Virus record (IMG/VR): IMGVR_UViG_3300023179_000041
Span: 1-64,000 of that record
Strand: one strand, 5' to 3'
Length of the DNA stretch: 64,000 bases
DNA from: a virus
Positions 4,391 through 12,190 of the stretch are shown one piece after another. A program made the translations under genes and the position numbers. How positions within the stretch are numbered: the first letter of the stretch is position 1; each line of letters begins with the position of its first letter. The notes under the pieces were generated by a model that made no database searches, was not told where the DNA came from, and worked only from the letters and a program-made list of their open reading frames with translations.

Positions 4391-5359
4391 ATGAGTAAAA
4401 GTGGCTGGGCAGTTCAACTAGGAGATGACAAACCTAAGTACGACTTGATGCGCATGGCTATGCCAGAAGAACAAGTCCAGTCACTCAATAAAACCAAGCG
4501 CCTAGAGCGGATGCATCTCCTCATCCAAGAGGCACATGAACTCCTCGATTTTGGAATCAAGACGATGATTACTGATGAGAAAAAAAGAGTTGCGGCAATT
4601 TGTGTTTTGTACTCTGGAGGAAACGACTCGACATGTCTTGCTCACCTATTTAAAGACAAGGCAGATTATGCCGTTCACGCCAACACCACAATCGGGATTG
4701 AAAAGACTCGTCAATTCGTGAGAGATACGTGTAAACAGTGGGAACTGCCGCTTCTTGAGTATGTTCCACCTCCAGGTTCTACATACAGAGAATTGATTCT
4801 TGAGGATGGTTTTCCTGGTCCAGGAATGCATTGGAAGATGTATCAAAGACTGAAGGAAAGATGCCTGCGGCAAGCCCGGTCGGAGTTGGTGAAGAAACCC
4901 CGTCAGGAAAGAGTGGTGTTTCTCTCCGGACGAAGAAGGACAGAATCAGCACGAAGAGCGAGCGTGCCAGAACTCACTCGCACTCGTTCAATGGTGTGGA
5001 TAAGTCCGCTGGTGAATTGGACCAAGACTGACCTGTACACGTACAGGGATTGGGCTGGTGATGTGCCCCGCAATGAGGTGTCAGACCTCATTCATATGTC
5101 TGGAGAATGTTTGTGTGGAGCATTCGCCCACAAGGACGAACTGAGCGAGATTGAAGCGTTCTTTCCTGAAGTGGTCGTAGAAATACGCAAACTAGAGAGA
5201 GAGGTTGCAGCAACTGGGAAGCATCCGCCAAAAGTCTGCAAGTGGGGATGGGGCGCAACACAGAAACTGACCGTCGATGACCTTAAGTCTGGTCCGCTGT
5301 GTTCAAGTTGCGAATACAGACAGGAAACCCTGTTCGAAGACCAAGAGCGAACGCACTAA
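4391..5359 (+). CDS. PAPS-reductase-like PP-loop ATP pyrophosphatase
   Basis: Cytosolic protein of 322 aa with a PP-loop motif SGGNDST at residues 75-81, the ATP pyrophosphate-binding signature of PAPS reductases, DndC and related enzymes. The C-terminal part has clustered cysteines (C-L-C-G near 236 and C-S-S-C near 309) that could bind zinc or an Fe-S cluster. Phages often carry members of this family, but their substrates are mostly unknown. Possible roles are sulphur transfer, DNA or tRNA modification, or sulphate assimilation. No dnd partner genes are present. It begins directly after the stop of the preceding gene. Confidence 0.8.
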   Translation: MSKSGWAVQLGDDKPKYDLMRMAMPEEQVQSLNKTKRLERMHLLIQEAHELLDFGIKTMITDEKKRVAAICVLYSGGNDSTCLAHLFKDKADYAVHANTTIGIEKTRQFVRDTCKQWELPLLEYVPPPGSTYRELILEDGFPGPGMHWKMYQRLKERCLRQARSELVKKPRQERVVFLSGRRRTESARRASVPELTRTRSMVWISPLVNWTKTDLYTYRDWAGDVPRNEVSDLIHMSGECLCGAFAHKDELSEIEAFFPEVVVEIRKLEREVAATGKHPPKVCKWGWGATQKLTVDDLKSGPLCSSCEYRQETLFEDQERTH

Positions 5360-5377
5360 CTATCCGGCTTGGCCGCA

Positions 5378-5383
5378 TAGGGT
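5378..5383 (+). promoter_or_regulatory. Leaderless-type -10 box
   Basis: TAGGGT ends 6 nt before the ATG at 5390; no Shine-Dalgarno better than AGGG is visible. Confidence 0.4.
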
Positions 5384-5389
5384 CAGGCC

Positions 5390-5584
5390 ATGAACATGGA
5401 AGATAGGGAAGTACAACTACTCCTCTATCGCGCCGACGCTGCTGAGACCGAGTGTCAAGAGTGGCAGTACGTTGCCGACAAACTGTACCGAGCACTGGTT
5501 CTGGAAAAGAACCGACGTGGTGTTGCGTATCAGGATGTCGATATCGTTGCAGACGCGATTGAGGCGTATCAAAAGATTGCTTAG
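5390..5584 (+). CDS. Small helical hypothetical protein, 64 aa
   Basis: Acidic, predicted all-helical protein (LLLYRADAAETECQEWQYVA) with no recognised domain. The first ATG is supported by the TAGGGT box 6 nt upstream. It converges on the WhiB gene, and the two stop codons overlap by 3 nt, so no terminator separates them. Confidence 0.65.
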   Translation: MNMEDREVQLLLYRADAAETECQEWQYVADKLYRALVLEKNRRGVAYQDVDIVADAIEAYQKIA

Positions 5585-5892
5585 GTTATTTCGTCTGTGG
5601 GGCGACCCAGCAGGCGTTGTGCCCTGAGTATGAGGGTTCTCTCGCGCGCTGACTTGCCGCCCCAGATGCCAAATCGCTCATTGGTTTCCAATGCAAACTT
5701 CAAACAATCAATCCTTACCGTACACTCTTTACAAATACTCTTTGCCCTACGGAGTTTTTCCACATCTCCAGGCGCGGGGTAGAAGGTATCAACGGGTTCG
5801 TCAAAACAATTTTTATACTTCATCCACTTTGGGCGATTTATCTTCAGGCCGATAGACGGGAAGTCGAGGTCCCATTCGTTGTAGTAGGCCAT
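5581..5892 (-). CDS. WhiB-family iron-sulphur transcription regulator
   Basis: 103 aa with the four WhiB cysteines C29, C54, C57 and C63 (C-n24-CxxC-n5-C) and the GIWGG turn at 75-79, followed by the basic segment KSARER that contacts DNA in this family. WhiB proteins are confined to actinobacteria and their phages, where they bind a 4Fe-4S cluster and often act with the main sigma factor. It is one of three genes on the minus strand. A candidate -10 (TACACT on the minus strand, about 11 nt before the ATG) supports separate transcription. It could control host genes or the early-late switch. Confidence 0.9.
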   Translation of the reverse strand: MAYYNEWDLDFPSIGLKINRPKWMKYKNCFDEPVDTFYPAPGDVEKLRRAKSICKECTVRIDCLKFALETNERFGIWGGKSARERTLILRAQRLLGRPTDEIT

Positions 5893-5903
5893 AAGTGTGC
5901 GAT

Positions 5904-5909
5904 AGTGTA
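5904..5909 (-). promoter_or_regulatory. Candidate -10 of the WhiB gene
   Basis: On the minus strand TACACT lies about 11 nt upstream of the ATG (5892). No clear -35 is present (TTCTTG at 17 nt is weak). Confidence 0.4.
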
Positions 5910-5953
5910 ACAGAGTGTGATAACACCAAGAAGCACGATTAAACGCGGCAGTC

Positions 5954-5962
5954 TGCTACTGT
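5954..5962 (+). promoter_or_regulatory. Extended -10, leaderless type
   Basis: TGCTACTGT (TGn plus TACTGT) ends 6 nt before the ATG at 5969. Confidence 0.55.
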
Positions 5963-5968
5963 ATCTTT

Positions 5969-6067
5969 ATGGAATTTTGCAATGAGGTTGAAATGGTATG
6001 GCAATTGAGCGGGCGGGGAAACATCAAAATCCTATCGAATAGAGGATGTATACAGCAATGTTTGTAA
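5969..6067 (+). CDS. 32-aa peptide from a leaderless start
   Basis: Short frame whose ATG sits exactly where a leaderless transcript from the box at 5954-5962 should start. It overlaps the start of the next gene by about 20 nt, so it could be a leader peptide that couples translation to that gene. Three cysteines (4, 27, 31). The function is unknown and expression is inferred. Confidence 0.4.
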   Translation: MEFCNEVEMVWQLSGRGNIKILSNRGCIQQCL

Positions 6068-6252
6068 AAAATTTCCGGTTGGCTTTGTCCGACCAGCGCG
6101 AACAACTTTTGGAACAACTGGAGACGGAACTGGCTATCGGGTGGACGAACGTCTCTCATCCAATGGACCGAAAGGCGATGATTCTCAAAGAATTGGTCGA
6201 AACAATTCATTTAGCGATGGAAGAAGAAGAAGCAAAAAAGGACAGGAACTGA
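6046..6252 (+). CDS. Small helical hypothetical protein, 68 aa
   Basis: Charged, predicted helical protein ending in MEEEEAKKDRN. AGAGG abuts the ATG at 6046, so the ATG at 6058 (64 aa) with AGAGG 12 nt upstream is a possible alternative start. The stop overlaps the ATG of the next gene (TGATG). No family is recognised. Confidence 0.6.
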   Translation: MYTAMFVKNFRLALSDQREQLLEQLETELAIGWTNVSHPMDRKAMILKELVETIHLAMEEEEAKKDRN

Positions 6253-6695
6253 TGTACGACTGTGAATACGACCTGCAGGAGGCGCTAAGCCAATTCCACC
6301 TGGACTGCGATAAATCATCTTCATACACAGTAAATGTCCCCCTGTATGCGGTCGAGGATGCAATTGAGCGACTCAAAAGATACGAGGTAATTGTTTCAAA
6401 CTTTATGCTCGTCTCTAATTTTTTGTGGAAAGAGCATTTGCGCAAGTACGGGGAAAGAAAGATTCACGACAAAGAAACACCAGAAGGCGTATTTCAACAG
6501 GACCTCTACAAAAGAATGTGCTCGTTTGTTGACCATGTAGAAACACCTGTCGACGTAGATTCTTCGTTTGTTGAGATTGCCCTACAGATGTCAAGATTCT
6601 TAACCGGAGACCCGACTGGCTTGAGTCAATATCAACACAAAGAAGAAGAAATTTTTGAGCGCTTGGAAAACCTTGGGGAAGGCGAAAGTGGCTGA
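6252..6695 (+). CDS. Hypothetical protein, 147 aa
   Basis: Predicted mostly helical. Begins MYDCEYDLQEALSQFHLDC at an ATG overlapping the preceding stop; an upstream in-frame ATG at 6141 would duplicate most of the neighbouring gene and is unlikely. No motif recognised. It overlaps the next gene by 8 nt, consistent with a translationally coupled run of small genes from 5969 to 8104. Confidence 0.65.
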   Translation: MYDCEYDLQEALSQFHLDCDKSSSYTVNVPLYAVEDAIERLKRYEVIVSNFMLVSNFLWKEHLRKYGERKIHDKETPEGVFQQDLYKRMCSFVDHVETPVDVDSSFVEIALQMSRFLTGDPTGLSQYQHKEEEIFERLENLGEGESG

Positions 6696-7005
6696 GAGAG
6701 TAAGGGTGATGCCCGTATCACGCGAACCGCGGCAGTTGTCAGAGCACGACGCGGCGCGTCTAAAAAGACGCAGGGACGCATTGGACGCCCTGCGGAAACA
6801 GACGAAAGCAGCAGAGAATCGCCTCCGGTTCGACATCTTTAATACATGGAGAACCGGTGCCGGGACCATGGAGGCCATTGCCAAAGCCTCTGGTTACTCC
6901 ACCGATTGGGTTGGGAAATTGATTGACCGTATCCGCAACCGCGACAAATTGCTGGAGATGGCGATTGACGAATACCTGAAGGAGAATCCAGGTGCAACAC
7001 TCTGA
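6688..7005 (+). CDS. Helix-turn-helix protein, 105 aa
   Basis: Basic N-terminal half with coiled-coil character and a C-terminal helix-turn-helix at about 63-84 (TMEAIAKASGYSTDWVGKLI). Start chosen at GTG 6688, which has GGGGAAGG 6-7 nt upstream, rather than the TTG at 6655. Likely a DNA-binding protein, perhaps a transcription factor or terminase accessory given that TerS lies two genes on. Confidence 0.65.
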   Translation: MAERVRVMPVSREPRQLSEHDAARLKRRRDALDALRKQTKAAENRLRFDIFNTWRTGAGTMEAIAKASGYSTDWVGKLIDRIRNRDKLLEMAIDEYLKENPGATL

Positions 7006-7255
7006 GGAAACCATAGAACAAATTCCACTGCGTGACCGCATTACGTGGCCCTACTCTCCGACAGAAGAGAAGTACCCGTATGACGAATGGTTTGACGGGT
7101 CGATTTGGAAACTCAAGATGTATGAAGATTTTTTTGTGCATCCCAATTCGATGCGCTCTGCTTTATATATGGCGGCGCGGCGCAAGGGCAAGACAATCAA
7201 GACACATTGCCCAACAACTGGTGAATATGTTTATGTTCAGGCGGTGAAGAAATGA
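6992..7255 (+). CDS. Hypothetical protein, 87 aa
   Basis: Begins at GTG with AAGGAG at proper spacing. Aromatic-rich N-terminus (WPYSPTEEKYPYDEWFDGSIW) and a basic middle (RSALYMAARRKGKTIK). This arrangement recalls small phage DNA-binding proteins, but no family is assigned. It overlaps both neighbours, so it belongs to the coupled operon. Confidence 0.6.
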   Translation: MQHSEETIEQIPLRDRITWPYSPTEEKYPYDEWFDGSIWKLKMYEDFFVHPNSMRSALYMAARRKGKTIKTHCPTTGEYVYVQAVKK

Positions 7256-7515
7256 TGGGTGACATCGTTGAGCGACTGCGCTATCAGCGGACCAATAGCG
7301 TGATTTGCAACGAGGCCGCTACTGAAATTGAGCGGCTGCGAGAACAAGTTCGTCACGCCCATGCAATCCTGTCGAGCGAGGCATCATTCTGGCTTGTGGC
7401 TGGGGCAAACCATGAAGAATCATGGCGGGAAAATCTTGATGGCGCCATTGCGTCATACTGGGAAAAGTACGGAAGTTTTTTTAGGCCCAAAACAGTGGGT
7501 GCAAATCATGACTGA
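7252..7515 (+). CDS. Small phage protein with paired IVERLR motifs, 87 aa
   Basis: Begins MMGDIVERLR and continues with EAATEIERLREQV. This is a recurrent small-protein design in phages of many hosts, with a helical zipper at the N-terminus and no assigned function. The ATG overlaps the preceding stop (ATGATGG; 7255 is the alternative start). Confidence 0.7.
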   Translation: MMGDIVERLRYQRTNSVICNEAATEIERLREQVRHAHAILSSEASFWLVAGANHEESWRENLDGAIASYWEKYGSFFRPKTVGANHD

Positions 7516-8104
7516 GAAAAAGGCATCTGACTATCAAAAGGAAATTGAGACTGCCGATATCCGCCTGACTTTGATTGCGCGAAAAGGCCCAACGATTATC
7601 GAACTGATGAAAGGTGGGATGACGCCGACTCGTGCTGCGGAAGTTGCCGAGGTGTCAAGAGAAACCGTTCGCACGTGGCTAAAGCGCGGGATGATGGAAC
7701 AGCAGAGGATTGAGCAAGGTCTTGACCCGGAACCATCGGAAAAGGTTTACATGGACTTTGCCATGGGGGCACTTAAAGCAGAATCAGAAGCACAAGCGGG
7801 TCTTGTTCTTGCATGGTACAAAGAAGGACGCGCTGGCGATTGGAAAGCGGCAAAAGAATTTCTTGCTGCACGGTGGCGTCAAGAGTGGGGCGCAGACAAC
7901 ACAGTCAAACTTGAAGTATCACCCCTTGGTATCAACGCTCAATCAGTACCACAAAAAATGGACATTGAAGAAGACGATGCACGAAAGCGCGCGGTCCTTG
8001 CGGCTCTTGTTGAAGCAGGAGATTTGCCATCGTCGGTGCTTGGTGCGTGGGACAAAAATGACGTTATTGACGCAGAGGTGGTGGAGAATGAAGCGCAGGA
8101 CTGA
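7508..8104 (+). CDS. Terminase small subunit-like protein
   Basis: 198 aa. An N-terminal helix-turn-helix lies at about 35-60 (GGMTPTRAAEVAEVSRETVR), followed by helices (MGALKAESEAQAGLVLAWYK) and a flexible acidic tail. DNA-binding N-terminus, helical oligomerisation core and position two genes before TerL fit a TerS that recognises the packaging site. Start chosen at ATG 7508, overlapping the previous gene by 8 nt; a longer in-frame extension upstream overlaps that gene fully and is unlikely. Assignment rests on context and the HTH. Confidence 0.65.
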   Translation: MTEKKASDYQKEIETADIRLTLIARKGPTIIELMKGGMTPTRAAEVAEVSRETVRTWLKRGMMEQQRIEQGLDPEPSEKVYMDFAMGALKAESEAQAGLVLAWYKEGRAGDWKAAKEFLAARWRQEWGADNTVKLEVSPLGINAQSVPQKMDIEEDDARKRAVLAALVEAGDLPSSVLGAWDKNDVIDAEVVENEAQD

Positions 8105-8189
8105 ATTGGTCCCTGTCGGCAAACGCTGTCCATGCACACCATTTCCATGTGACCCGTTTTGCGAAGGTAGAGACGAGGATGATGAATGA
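8088..8189 (+). CDS. 33-aa Cys-rich protein between TerS and TerL
   Basis: Four cysteines in RCPCTPFPCDPFCEG, then an acidic tail. It has a GGAG ribosome site, overlaps the TerS frame by 17 nt, and its stop overlaps the TerL ATG (ATGA). The double overlap argues that it is translated. The spacing CxC-n4-C-n3-C could bind a metal ion. No known family. Confidence 0.5.
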   Translation: MKRRTELVPVGKRCPCTPFPCDPFCEGRDEDDE

Positions 8190-9508
8190 TTCGCGACCAA
8201 CTTGCATCACTGACACAGTACAAGATTCCGTGCGGCCTACAACTTCCCCACAACATGCACCCCAAGCAGGCGGCTTATCTTACGTGGTCAACAACCAGGG
8301 AAGCACTGTATGGTGGTGCAGCCGGTGGAGGTAAGTCAGATGCCCTACTCATGTCCGCACTCCAATACGTATGCGTGCCTGGATACTCTGCACTGCTCTT
8401 GCGTCAGACGTATCCGCAACTTGCGGGGCCAGATGGATTCATTGACCGATGCAACGCATGGCTTTCAGGAACCGATGCAAACTACGTTGGGACAAACAAA
8501 AGATGGACCTTTCCATCCGGTGCAACCCTTTCATTTGACCACTGCGAGCGGGACGACGACAGATACAAGTTCCAGTCATTCGCCTATCACTTTGTTGGAG
8601 TAGACGAATTAACGCAGTGGAAGACTGACCGCGTCTATAGGTATGTCGGGTTCTCGCGAGTACGTAAACCATCTGTCGCAGCGAATCTTCCCGCATGTCC
8701 GATTTGCGGAATGACTGCTGCAGATATCCCGCTTCGTACACGAGCAGCCACAAACCCTGGAGGCCCAGGAAACAACTGGGTGTACGAACGATTCATCTTG
8801 AACCGTGACACAGATAGAAAGTTCATGCCCGCCAAGATTTCGGACAACCCCTCTCTTGATGCTGCAACTTATGTTAAGTCACTTGATGAACTTGACGCAA
8901 TTGAACGAGCCCGACTGCTCGACGGAAACTGGGAAGTTCGTGAAGAGGGCGGAATGTTCAAGAAGGAATGGTTCAACATCACCGGAATATTCCCAGACGA
9001 CATGCAAAAGGTCAGGTACTGGGACTTGGCCGCAACTGCCCCTCGCCACGGAACGGACCCAGACTGGACAGTTGGTGCTTTGGTTGGGTTCAAGGAAGGG
9101 AAGTATTTCATCCTTGATATCCGCCGCATGAGGGGCACCCCGTACGATGTTGAGAAGTTGATTCGCGCTACCGCCGAGCAGGACGGAGTCGGGACCAGAA
9201 TCGTGATGGAACAGGAACCTGGCTCATCTGGCGTGAACGTGATTGACCACTATTCAAGGTTGGTGGTCCCAGGCTTTAATTTCAAAGGTCAAAAATCAAG
9301 CACATCCAAAAAGGACCGCGCTGGGGTTTTCTCTGCCGCCTCCGAATCAGGCAACGTCTCGATGGCTCGCGGGGCGTGGAATGCCGCCTTCCTTGATGAG
9401 TGCGAAGTCTTCCCATACGGCGCACATGATGACCAAGTCGACGCAATCTCTGGCGCTATCCAAGCCCTCACTAATAGGAAGATGAAGCAAGTCAGAATCA
9501 TCGTATGA
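8186..9508 (+). CDS. terL: Terminase large subunit
   Basis: 440-aa packaging motor. Walker A GGAAGGGKSD at 43-52; Walker B FVGVDE with D140/E141; coupling motif ATNPGG at 188-193. The nuclease domain begins at YWDLAA (D280) and ends with DDQVDA (415-420), supplying the metal-binding acidic residues of the RNase H-like fold. It drives ATP-dependent DNA translocation into the prohead and cuts the concatemer. An unusual CPICG segment sits at 171-175, just before the coupling motif. HNH gene follows with a 4-nt overlap. Confidence 0.95.
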   Translation: MIRDQLASLTQYKIPCGLQLPHNMHPKQAAYLTWSTTREALYGGAAGGGKSDALLMSALQYVCVPGYSALLLRQTYPQLAGPDGFIDRCNAWLSGTDANYVGTNKRWTFPSGATLSFDHCERDDDRYKFQSFAYHFVGVDELTQWKTDRVYRYVGFSRVRKPSVAANLPACPICGMTAADIPLRTRAATNPGGPGNNWVYERFILNRDTDRKFMPAKISDNPSLDAATYVKSLDELDAIERARLLDGNWEVREEGGMFKKEWFNITGIFPDDMQKVRYWDLAATAPRHGTDPDWTVGALVGFKEGKYFILDIRRMRGTPYDVEKLIRATAEQDGVGTRIVMEQEPGSSGVNVIDHYSRLVVPGFNFKGQKSSTSKKDRAGVFSAASESGNVSMARGAWNAAFLDECEVFPYGAHDDQVDAISGAIQALTNRKMKQVRIIV

Positions 9509-9957
9509 AAAAGTTTTCTCACAAGGGATATTGCGAAGGAAGAGAAGAGAATTGTGGATACAAAAAGTGTGGGGTGTTTGGTAATTTATATTTAGTTGAA
9601 GGGCAGACAGATGCCCGTGCAAGGCTAAAACAGTGCAAAGATAAGCCAAATGTTAAGTCGACTCGACTCAACTTTACTTCTAATAAAACCAAAAACAATA
9701 TGCCCAAAAGGCAAGAGGTGAGGCAAATAGTCCTTGCGCGTGACATGGGGTTGTGTAAAGCGAAGTTCTTGGTAGAGTTAATCCAATGTTCAGGACCACT
9801 GGACATTGATGAAGTAATCCCTAGGGGTCGAGGAGGCAACTACTTAGACCCGGATAACTGCCAGGTGTTGTGCCGAGCGCACCACCGGTGGAAGCATGAC
9901 AACCCCGCTGAGGCCGAAAGGTTAGGACTGACCAAGTCTCTCCCGCCAAGCGGCTAA
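9505..9957 (+). CDS. HNH endonuclease
   Basis: 150 aa. The N-terminal half is basic and Cys-rich. The HNH core is in the C-terminal half: CSGPLDIDEVIPRGRGG, then LDPDNCQVLCRAHHRWKH. The usual DH pair appears as DE, while the Asn and final His are present. HNH proteins next to TerL help cleavage at the packaging site in several cos phages, and this position fits that role. A free-standing homing nuclease is the alternative. Confidence 0.85.
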   Translation: MKKFSHKGYCEGREENCGYKKCGVFGNLYLVEGQTDARARLKQCKDKPNVKSTRLNFTSNKTKNNMPKRQEVRQIVLARDMGLCKAKFLVELIQCSGPLDIDEVIPRGRGGNYLDPDNCQVLCRAHHRWKHDNPAEAERLGLTKSLPPSG

Positions 9958-9960
9958 CGA

Positions 9961-10716
9961 TTGGAGACACTTGTGTTAAGCAAAGAAGTAGTAATCGGCT
10001 TTACCCTATGGCTGGCTACGGTCATAGGGGTAGGTATTGGCAACGGCGGAATCACAGAAAACAAGCCCCCAGAGCGGGCACATTCAAGAATTTCAGCAGC
10101 AAGCCAAGAAATCCGAAAGACAGAACCCAAACCAAATGCGGCGCCCAAGCCAAACGCAATCCTTTTGGAAACCTTCGTTTTCAACCAGAGAGACGAAAAG
10201 GTCACCCAACTCCAGAACCTCCTAGGCGTGAAGGCTGACGGGCACTACGGCAAGGTCACCAGGGCAGCGCACCTGGCAGCCCTTGAGTCTCAGGGTCTGG
10301 AAACAGCCTTCGTTCCCGCCCTGCCTAATCCACTTATCGATAACGGTGGGAGGAAATACAACATCTCGCCAGACCCAACCCACCGATGCCCCCAGTTTGA
10401 GCCCTTGTTTGCCCAGCACGGACTGGAGCCAGTCGAGGTCTTTTCGTATATCGCCTATCGAGAATCACGCTGCAACCCAGGTTCGGTAAATGCCAAATGG
10501 GACTCCAAGGGAAACATCATCTGGACCCTCAATGAAGACGGTTCAGTTGACCGAGGTCTTTTACAGGTGAACTCCTGCTGGAAGACAGTGACCAAGAACG
10601 TCTGCGGAACTGGGTTGGAGGGTTTGTTCGACGTCCACTGCAATATAAAAGTTGCCAAGTACATCATGGACAATTCGTCTGGCGGTCTGGCAAACTGGAG
10701 TATATGGAAAAACTAA
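9961..10716 (+). CDS. Membrane-anchored peptidoglycan-binding lytic transglycosylase
   Basis: 251 aa. One N-terminal membrane span (about 8-30, EVVIGFTLWLATVIGVGIG), a Lys/Pro linker, and a peptidoglycan-binding domain at about 78-110 (VTQLQNLLGVKADGHYGKVT). The C-terminal SLT-type lysozyme domain has the catalytic E168 in YRESRCNPG and GLLQVN at 199-204. It would cleave the glycan strand from the membrane side. Start is the TTG at 9961 just after the HNH stop; GTG 9973 is an alternative. It heads a possible first lysis cassette. Confidence 0.8.
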   Translation: METLVLSKEVVIGFTLWLATVIGVGIGNGGITENKPPERAHSRISAASQEIRKTEPKPNAAPKPNAILLETFVFNQRDEKVTQLQNLLGVKADGHYGKVTRAAHLAALESQGLETAFVPALPNPLIDNGGRKYNISPDPTHRCPQFEPLFAQHGLEPVEVFSYIAYRESRCNPGSVNAKWDSKGNIIWTLNEDGSVDRGLLQVNSCWKTVTKNVCGTGLEGLFDVHCNIKVAKYIMDNSSGGLANWSIWKN

Positions 10717-10964
10717 AAAGTAAAAGCCCCTACATTTTTATCGCCATGGCATCAATCTCGTTCATTATTTTTTACCTCAGGAAGAGAATTAGACTTCGCG
10801 TAATGTCTGATGAGCGTAAAGCAAAAATGATTCAAGATGTCATTAACGAAGTGCGCCAAGAGCAAAAAAACAAAGATTTAATATCAGAAATGATAAAGCA
10901 AGGCAGAGACGAGCGAACAAGCCAGATAATGGCGTTTAGCAAGTACGGGCATAAGCATAAATAA
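10704..10964 (+). CDS. Single-span membrane protein with coiled-coil tail, 86 aa
   Basis: N-terminal membrane helix at about 9-26 (YIFIAMASISFIIFYL) followed by a basic, then alternating charged cytoplasmic helix. The start overlaps the transglycosylase stop by 13 nt. Topology resembles an i-spanin-like or holin-accessory protein; no family assigned. Confidence 0.65.
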   Translation: MEKLKSKSPYIFIAMASISFIIFYLRKRIRLRVMSDERKAKMIQDVINEVRQEQKNKDLISEMIKQGRDERTSQIMAFSKYGHKHK

Positions 10965-10972
10965 ATTGTTGA

Positions 10973-11048
10973 GCCCTCGTATCGGCTCACTCTTATAAGG
11001 TGTAGAAACCGTAGCGGTAACACGGTGGTTCAATTCCACCCGAGGGCA
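10973..11048 (+). tRNA. tRNA-like element with non-standard centre
   Basis: The ends look like a tRNA: acceptor GCCCTCG/CGAGGGC pairs perfectly and the T-arm is GGTGG-TTCAATT-CCACC. The length (76 nt) is normal. The middle does not fold as a D-arm plus anticodon arm. The best fit is CACT-CTTATAA-GGTG (would read TAT, Ile) plus a small hairpin ACCG-TAG-CGGT, with no D-arm. It may be a decayed tRNA, an unusual tRNA or a tRNA-mimicking element. Confidence 0.4.
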
Positions 11049-11068
11049 CTCGTGGCAGACTGTGTGTC

Positions 11069-11731
11069 ATGCCAGAACTAAACGCGAACATACCGGCGAT
11101 TGAATGTTTTGTCCGCGGAAATTTTTTGCGCGACCAACAAGATAGCCACGACAAAGTTTTCCCGTGCTACATCTTTGGCGTCGCGTCGATTCCAGAGCGT
11201 GTCCCAATGTTTCACTTCCTTATGGAAGACGGCGGAATTTGGTGGCGCATGCCTATTCACGCTTTTTGCTGGAAGCAAGATGCCGAACCAATGGACCTGC
11301 ACGACCAAGTCCTTTGGAATTCATTCTCTCCGTACATAACCGTTACCACGTTCCACAGCCTGCGTGAAATGCGCATGGAGTATTCAGACCGCCACAAGCG
11401 CAAACATCAAGGAACGTACATGATGACTTTTGACTGGCATTGGCCGGAAGCGAATTCGACCAATGTCGGATGGTCAGAAAATCCTGGCCAGCATAAGTGC
11501 GGTCACCTCATCAAACTCGATAACGGCAATTTCGCCATCCAGCCAAACAACAGGGTGATTCTGAAAGACCCGTCGTTCACAACGAAACTTGGAAGCCCAG
11601 TAATTGAGCGAATCCTCAATCATCATCACTTTGGAGTAGAGGATGCGGATAGGTGGGTGACCGAAGATTCTGAAAACTATTTCTATTCGATTTCGTCAAA
11701 CCAGAATGACCGCAATGAAAAGGCTAACTAG
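11069..11731 (+). CDS. Hypothetical protein, 220 aa
   Basis: Soluble protein without signal peptide, rich in aromatics and histidine (MMTFDWHWPEANST, NHHHFGVEDADRW). It gives the impression of a compact alpha/beta domain of the kind found in aquatic phages, but I do not recognise the family. It overlaps the following lipoprotein gene by 26 nt, so it is co-transcribed with the envelope cassette. Confidence 0.65.
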   Translation: MPELNANIPAIECFVRGNFLRDQQDSHDKVFPCYIFGVASIPERVPMFHFLMEDGGIWWRMPIHAFCWKQDAEPMDLHDQVLWNSFSPYITVTTFHSLREMRMEYSDRHKRKHQGTYMMTFDWHWPEANSTNVGWSENPGQHKCGHLIKLDNGNFAIQPNNRVILKDPSFTTKLGSPVIERILNHHHFGVEDADRWVTEDSENYFYSISSNQNDRNEKAN

Positions 11732-11915
11732 AAACCTGCTTCTCGCCACTCTGGGTGTTTTTGCCCTCTCTGCGTGTGGCTATCAAGGAAGTTATCGTTA
11801 CTCCTGCCAAGACCCCGAGAACTGGGAGAATGAAAAATGCAATCCACCGATGTGCGAGGTCAACGGAGATTGTTGGAAAGACTTGGTTGGTTTCGAAGAG
11901 GAGGAAAACGGATGA
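11706..11915 (+). CDS. Small lipoprotein, 69 aa
   Basis: Basic N-terminus, hydrophobic stretch and lipobox LSAC (cleavage before Cys 24 of the long form), then a short Cys-rich acidic domain (five cysteines after the lipobox). ATG 11715 (MKRLTRN) is an equally good start. Phage lipoproteins of this size beside lysis genes can act in spanin-like roles or in superinfection exclusion; which applies here is not shown. Confidence 0.7.
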   Translation: MTAMKRLTRNLLLATLGVFALSACGYQGSYRYSCQDPENWENEKCNPPMCEVNGDCWKDLVGFEEEENG

Positions 11916-12190
11916 AGCAGCGATACACGCCAGAAGAACTCGATGCTCGGCTCAAGTTTGTTGTGGGGTGCATCCTTGGTGGAGTTTTGACAATCACAAC
12001 CATTGGTGTTCTTTATGCCCTTGTGTTTGTTGCGCAGCCAATCGGGGCGCAGGCGGAAAACGACAAAATGTTCTTTGGCGTCCTTTCCTCTGTCGCTACA
12101 TTCATAACCGGGACATTGGCCGGTCTGATGATTTCAACTGGTCGCAACAAAGAACAAGCACCTTCTCAAGAAGTGGATACACAGGAATGA
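11912..12190 (+). CDS. Two-span membrane protein, holin candidate, 92 aa
   Basis: Two membrane helices, about 14-40 (KFVVGCILGGVLTITTIGVL) and 54-75 (FFGVLSSVATFITGTLAGLM), with a short charged C-terminus. Size and topology match class II holins. The ATG overlaps the lipoprotein stop (ATGA) and has GAGGAGG upstream. It would act with the transglycosylase at 9961 if this block is a lysis cassette. Confidence 0.6.
   Translation: MKQRYTPEELDARLKFVVGCILGGVLTITTIGVLYALVFVAQPIGAQAENDKMFFGVLSSVATFITGTLAGLMISTGRNKEQAPSQEVDTQE

Noticed and set aside
6141-6251. N-terminal extension of the 147-aa gene from an ATG at 6141
   Set aside because: Would overlap almost half of the preceding gene; the ATG at 6252 overlaps the stop codon as in neighbouring gene pairs.
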